Assembly (NCBI RefSeq): GCF_947488945.1
Contig: NZ_CANLBS010000003.1
Coordinates: 310,001 to 374,000 of the forward strand
Source of the DNA: an uncultured Streptomyces sp.
GTDB lineage: Bacteria; Actinomycetota; Actinomycetes; Streptomycetales; Streptomycetaceae
Direction: 5' to 3'
DNA: 64,000 nt
In this document: in pieces, positions 61,048 through 64,000 of the stretch
Numbering within the stretch: position 1 is the stretch's first letter
Layout: each line of letters starts with the position of its first letter
Program-made: the position numbers and the translations under genes
Notes under the pieces: model-generated
Told to the model about the DNA's origin: nothing
The model's input: only the letters and a program-made list of their open reading frames with translations
Database searches by the model: none

Positions 61048-61839
61048 TTATTCCGCCAGGGCGTAGCCGGGCGGCCGGTGATCTGTGTCGCTCAGGTCTG
61101 CCTTGGTTCCGCGGGCCCCGCGAGCCGCCCGCCGGAGGGCCGGGAGCAGGCCGGCCCGCGCCGCTCCGGCGAGGATCGCCAGGTCGAGCCCCATTGTGCG
61201 GTGTTCCGCATAGTGCTGTTCCAGCAGGGCCGGTTCGTCCCAGGACATCCCGGTCCGTACCCGCGTCCGCGCTGGGTCCGTCAGGCCCGGCCGCAGCTCC
61301 TGCCGCCAGGGCCGGGCCCCGGCCGGAGGGGTCGCGCGGGGGTGCCGCGGCGGCAGCGGCGCGGGCCCGACCAGTGACATCTCGCCCCGCACCACGTGCG
61401 GCAGCGCCGAGAGCACGTCGAGGCGGAAGCGGCGGGTCCGCAGCCTGCGCAGCAGGAAGGTCCGTCCGTGCAGGCCGACCCTGATCCGCCCGTCCCGTAC
61501 GCCGCCCGGCGTCCGGCGCACGGCCAGGACGAGGGCGGCGCAGACGAGGGCGGGGGACGCCAGGAGCAGCAGCAGCGAGCCGAGGGCCAGGTCGAGCAGG
61601 CGTTTGGCGGTGGCGGAGCGGCGGTCGGGGCACAGGGCGGCGGCGACCGTGTCGCGTACGGCGTGCGCGGTGTGTACGAAGCCGCCCGGCGGGCAGGGGC
61701 GGGGCCGGAGGCGGTACCTGCCCCGGGTCACGTAGGGGCGCACCCGCGCGCCGGCCGGGCGCCACTCCCAGGCGTCGCCCGTCAGGTTGCGGTGCCGTAC
61801 GACGCCGTTGTGTCGGTGGTGCCGCCTCGCGTTCTGCAT
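61048..61839 (-). CDS. Bacterial sugar transferase (PglC/WbaP family)
   Basis: 263 aa. It attaches a sugar phosphate to undecaprenyl phosphate. TAKRLLDLALGSLLLLLASP is the re-entrant membrane helix; LPHVVRGEMSLVGPAPL and RPGLTDPARTRV are the catalytic region. The first 85 residues are basic and unique; an internal start is possible since no ribosome site precedes 61839. No glycosyltransferase genes are adjacent. Confidence 0.78.
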   Translation of the reverse strand: MQNARRHHRHNGVVRHRNLTGDAWEWRPAGARVRPYVTRGRYRLRPRPCPPGGFVHTAHAVRDTVAAALCPDRRSATAKRLLDLALGSLLLLLASPALVCAALVLAVRRTPGGVRDGRIRVGLHGRTFLLRRLRTRRFRLDVLSALPHVVRGEMSLVGPAPLPPRHPRATPPAGARPWRQELRPGLTDPARTRVRTGMSWDEPALLEQHYAEHRTMGLDLAILAGAARAGLLPALRRAARGARGTKADLSDTDHRPPGYALAE

Positions 61840-62025
61840 CGCGCCCGCCCGGTTCGAGTCCGATGGTGATCGGTGCCGGAGCGATTTGACCGGCTCGCGG
61901 CATTTTGTGACAGAACGATCCCATGGTGGGAGGGTGGAGCGGGGGAGTCGGCGCGCCCGACGTGCGCGTGTGGCGTGGGGACGGCGGCGCGGCGAACGCG
62001 ATGGCGCACGGGGATGGCACGTAAG

Positions 62026-62044
62026 TTGAGCGTCAGTGACTCAT
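62026..62044. promoter_or_regulatory. Degenerate HAIR-like operator upstream of dnaK
   Basis: TTGAGC-N7-ACTCAT, the same layout as the HspR HAIR element but with one or two changed bases per half. Confidence 0.5.
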
Positions 62045-62076
62045 GTCTGTTGACGCGGGAGCGGCAGTCGTGCATC

Positions 62077-62097
62077 CTTGAGTCAGATCCACTCAAT
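62077..62097. promoter_or_regulatory. HAIR operator (HspR site) of dnaK
   Basis: CTTGAGT-N7-ACTCAAT, one base from the perfect HAIR inverted repeat CTTGAGT-N7-ACTCAAG. It lies 23 bp before the dnaK start. In Streptomyces, HspR with DnaK as co-repressor shuts off the dnaK operon. Confidence 0.85.
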
Positions 62098-62119
62098 GTA
62101 GGTAGCAGGAGGAATCGAA

Positions 62120-63973
62120 ATGGCACGTGCGGTCGGCATCGACCTGGGCACGACTAACTCCGTCGTCAGCGTTCTCGAAGGCGGCGAGCCCACCGTCATC
62201 ACCAACGCCGAAGGCGCCAGGACCACGCCGTCCGTCGTCGCCTTCGCGAAGAACGGCGAGGTGCTCGTCGGCGAGGTGGCCAAGCGTCAGGCCGTCACCA
62301 ACGTCGACAGGACCATCCGCTCCGTCAAGCGCCACATGGGCACGGACTGGAAGATCGACCTCGACGGCAAGAGCTTCAACCCGCAGCAGATGAGCGCCTT
62401 CATCCTGCAGAAGCTGAAGCGCGACGCCGAGGCGTACCTGGGCGAGAAGGTGACCGACGCGGTCATCACCGTCCCGGCGTACTTCAACGACTCCGAGCGC
62501 CAGGCGACGAAGGAGGCCGGCGAGATCGCGGGCCTCAACGTCCTGCGCATCGTCAACGAGCCGACCGCCGCCGCCCTCGCGTACGGCCTCGACAAGGACG
62601 ACCAGACGATCCTCGTCTTCGACCTCGGTGGCGGCACCTTCGACGTGTCGCTCCTGGAGATCGGTGACGGCGTCGTCGAGGTGAAGGCCACCAACGGTGA
62701 CAACCACCTCGGTGGTGACGACTGGGACCAGCGCGTCGTCGACCACCTGGTGAAGCAGTTCGCCAACGGCCACGGCGTGGACCTGTCCAAGGACAAGATG
62801 GCTCTCCAGCGTCTCCGCGAGGCCGCGGAGAAGGCGAAGATCGAGCTGTCGTCCTCGACCGAGACCACGATCAACCTGCCGTACATCACGGCGTCGGCCG
62901 AGGGCCCGCTGCACCTGGACGAGAAGCTCACGCGCTCGCAGTTCCAGCAGCTGACCGCCGACCTGCTGGACCGGTGCAAGAACCCGTTCCACAACGTCAT
63001 CAAGGACGCGGGCATCCAGCTCGCCGAGATCGACCACGTCGTCCTCGTCGGCGGTTCCACCCGCATGCCGGCCGTCGCCGAGCTCGTCAAGGAGCTGACC
63101 GGTGGCCAGGACGCCAACAAGGGCGTGAACCCGGACGAGGTCGTCGCGATCGGCGCCTCGCTCCAGGCCGGTGTCCTCAAGGGCGAGGTCAAGGACGTCC
63201 TGCTGCTCGACGTCACCCCGCTGTCCCTGGGCATCGAGACCAAGGGCGGCATCATGACGAAGCTCATCGAGCGGAACACGACGATCCCGACCAAGCGCTC
63301 GGAGATCTTCACCACCGCCGAGGACAACCAGCCCTCCGTGCAGATCCAGGTCTACCAGGGCGAGCGCGAGATCGCGGCGTACAACAAGAAGCTCGGGATG
63401 TTCGAGCTGACCGGTCTGCCGCCGGCCCCGCGCGGCGTGCCGCAGATCGAGGTCGCCTTCGACATCGACGCCAACGGCATCATGCACGTGGCCGCGAAGG
63501 ACCTCGGCACCGGCAAGGAGCAGAAGATGACCGTCACCGGTGGCTCCTCGCTGCCGAAGGACGAGGTCAACCGGATGCGCGAAGAGGCCGAGCAGTACGC
63601 CGACGAGGACCACCGTCGCCGTGAGGCCGCCGAGAGCCGCAACCAGGGCGAGCAGCTCGTCTACCAGACGGAGAAGTTCCTCAAGGACAACGAGGACAAG
63701 GTCCCCGCGGACGTCAAGACGGAGGTGGAGACCGCCGTCGGCGAGCTGAAGGAGAAGCTGAAGGGCGAGGACACCGCCGAGATCCGCACGGCCACCGAGA
63801 AGGTCGCCGCCGTCTCCCAGAAGCTGGGCCAGGCGATGTACGCCAACGCCCAGGCCGAGGGTGCGGAGGCCGGTCCGGGTGCTCCCGGCGCCGAGCAGGC
63901 CAAGGCCGACGACGACGTCGTCGACGCCGAGATCGTGGACGACGAGAAGGACACCAAGGGCGGTGCGGCGTGA
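62120..63973 (+). CDS. dnaK: Molecular chaperone DnaK (Hsp70)
   Basis: 617 aa from ATG 62120, GCAGGAGGA upstream. ATP-driven protein folding with DnaJ and GrpE. Phosphate 1 loop [65 protein letters not shown]; substrate-binding domain beginning [14 protein letters not shown]. The acidic tail [12 protein letters not shown] is typical. The stop overlaps the grpE start (GTGA). Regulated by HspR through HAIR sites. Confidence 0.97.
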   Translation: MARAVGIDLGTTNSVVSVLEGGEPTVITNAEGARTTPSVVAFAKNGEVLVGEVAKRQAVTNVDRTIRSVKRHMGTDWKIDLDGKSFNPQQMSAFILQKLKRDAEAYLGEKVTDAVITVPAYFNDSERQATKEAGEIAGLNVLRIVNEPTAAALAYGLDKDDQTILVFDLGGGTFDVSLLEIGDGVVEVKATNGDNHLGGDDWDQRVVDHLVKQFANGHGVDLSKDKMALQRLREAAEKAKIELSSSTETTINLPYITASAEGPLHLDEKLTRSQFQQLTADLLDRCKNPFHNVIKDAGIQLAEIDHVVLVGGSTRMPAVAELVKELTGGQDANKGVNPDEVVAIGASLQAGVLKGEVKDVLLLDVTPLSLGIETKGGIMTKLIERNTTIPTKRSEIFTTAEDNQPSVQIQVYQGEREIAAYNKKLGMFELTGLPPAPRGVPQIEVAFDIDANGIMHVAAKDLGTGKEQKMTVTGGSSLPKDEVNRMREEAEQYADEDHRRREAAESRNQGEQLVYQTEKFLKDNEDKVPADVKTEVETAVGELKEKLKGEDTAEIRTATEKVAAVSQKLGQAMYANAQAEGAEAGPGAPGAEQAKADDDVVDAEIVDDEKDTKGGAA

Positions 63974-64000
63974 CCGAGGAGACTCCGGGCTTCGAGGAGA
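63970..64000 (+). CDS. grpE: Nucleotide exchange factor GrpE, first codons only
   Basis: GTG 63970 overlaps the dnaK stop, then T-E-E-T-P-G-F-E-E, matching the usual start of Streptomyces GrpE. The gene continues beyond the window. The dnaK-grpE order is the standard operon. Confidence 0.85.
   Translation, partial: MTEETPGFEE

Overview
The window is 64 kb of very GC-rich actinobacterial chromosome, almost certainly Streptomyces. The markers are GTG starts and GTGA/ATGA overlaps, a conservon (roadblock/DUF742/Ras-like GTPase operon with P450s), an Mca/MshB-type PIG-L deacetylase, SAV_915- and SCO5918-type proteins, and dnaK-grpE under HAIR-type operators. No strain can be named from the sequence alone.

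Layout. 0-17 kb is ordinary core: the 3' end of trpS, a TrkA-N two-domain membrane protein, a PucR-type regulator flanked by palindromes, an SAV_915-type gene with lysA, a K+/H+ antiporter with its RCK_C subunit, an NfeD-flotillin pair, a PrxQ-type peroxiredoxin and a PAS-GAF-PP2C phosphatase. 17.6-34.3 kb is framed by two inverted paralogous cold-shock modules. Each has a cold-shock protein gene followed by a DEAD-box helicase gene, with matching leaders and terminators. Between them lie a PGRP-type amidase, a PH-domain protein, a Mop regulator, a conservon (cvnA-B-C-D, a CYP157-like P450, a second P450, a crotonase) and a small RsbW-like ATPase. 34.5-41.7 kb holds an Old Yellow Enzyme, small membrane, basic and secreted proteins, a polysaccharide deacetylase and the PIG-L deacetylase.

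42.0-55.1 kb is the accessory region. A tRNA-Gly(CCC) gene at its right end has two partial copies of its 3' part, about 9.3 and 11.8 kb away. Each partial copy is followed, at exactly the same distance, by a shared 40-bp repeat, so the region looks like stacked or decayed integrative elements. The interval between the two partial copies carries a Phd-type antitoxin operon, an unknown gene and a small lipoprotein gene. The interval between the inner copy and the tRNA carries an SseB-like gene, a WXG-like gene, an RHS polymorphic toxin with an AT-richer variable tip and a probable immunity gene, then a degenerate FAD/NAD(P) protein and an integrase C-terminal fragment. A frameshifted AbiEii-type nucleotidyltransferase lies just outside the outer copy.

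55.1-64 kb returns to core genes: dcd (apparently leaderless), a phosphoribosyltransferase, a Yip1-type membrane protein, a membrane-anchored CCG-domain Fe-S oxidoreductase, a sugar transferase, dnaK and the first codons of grpE.

All family calls rest on reading translated motifs by eye. No database search was run.
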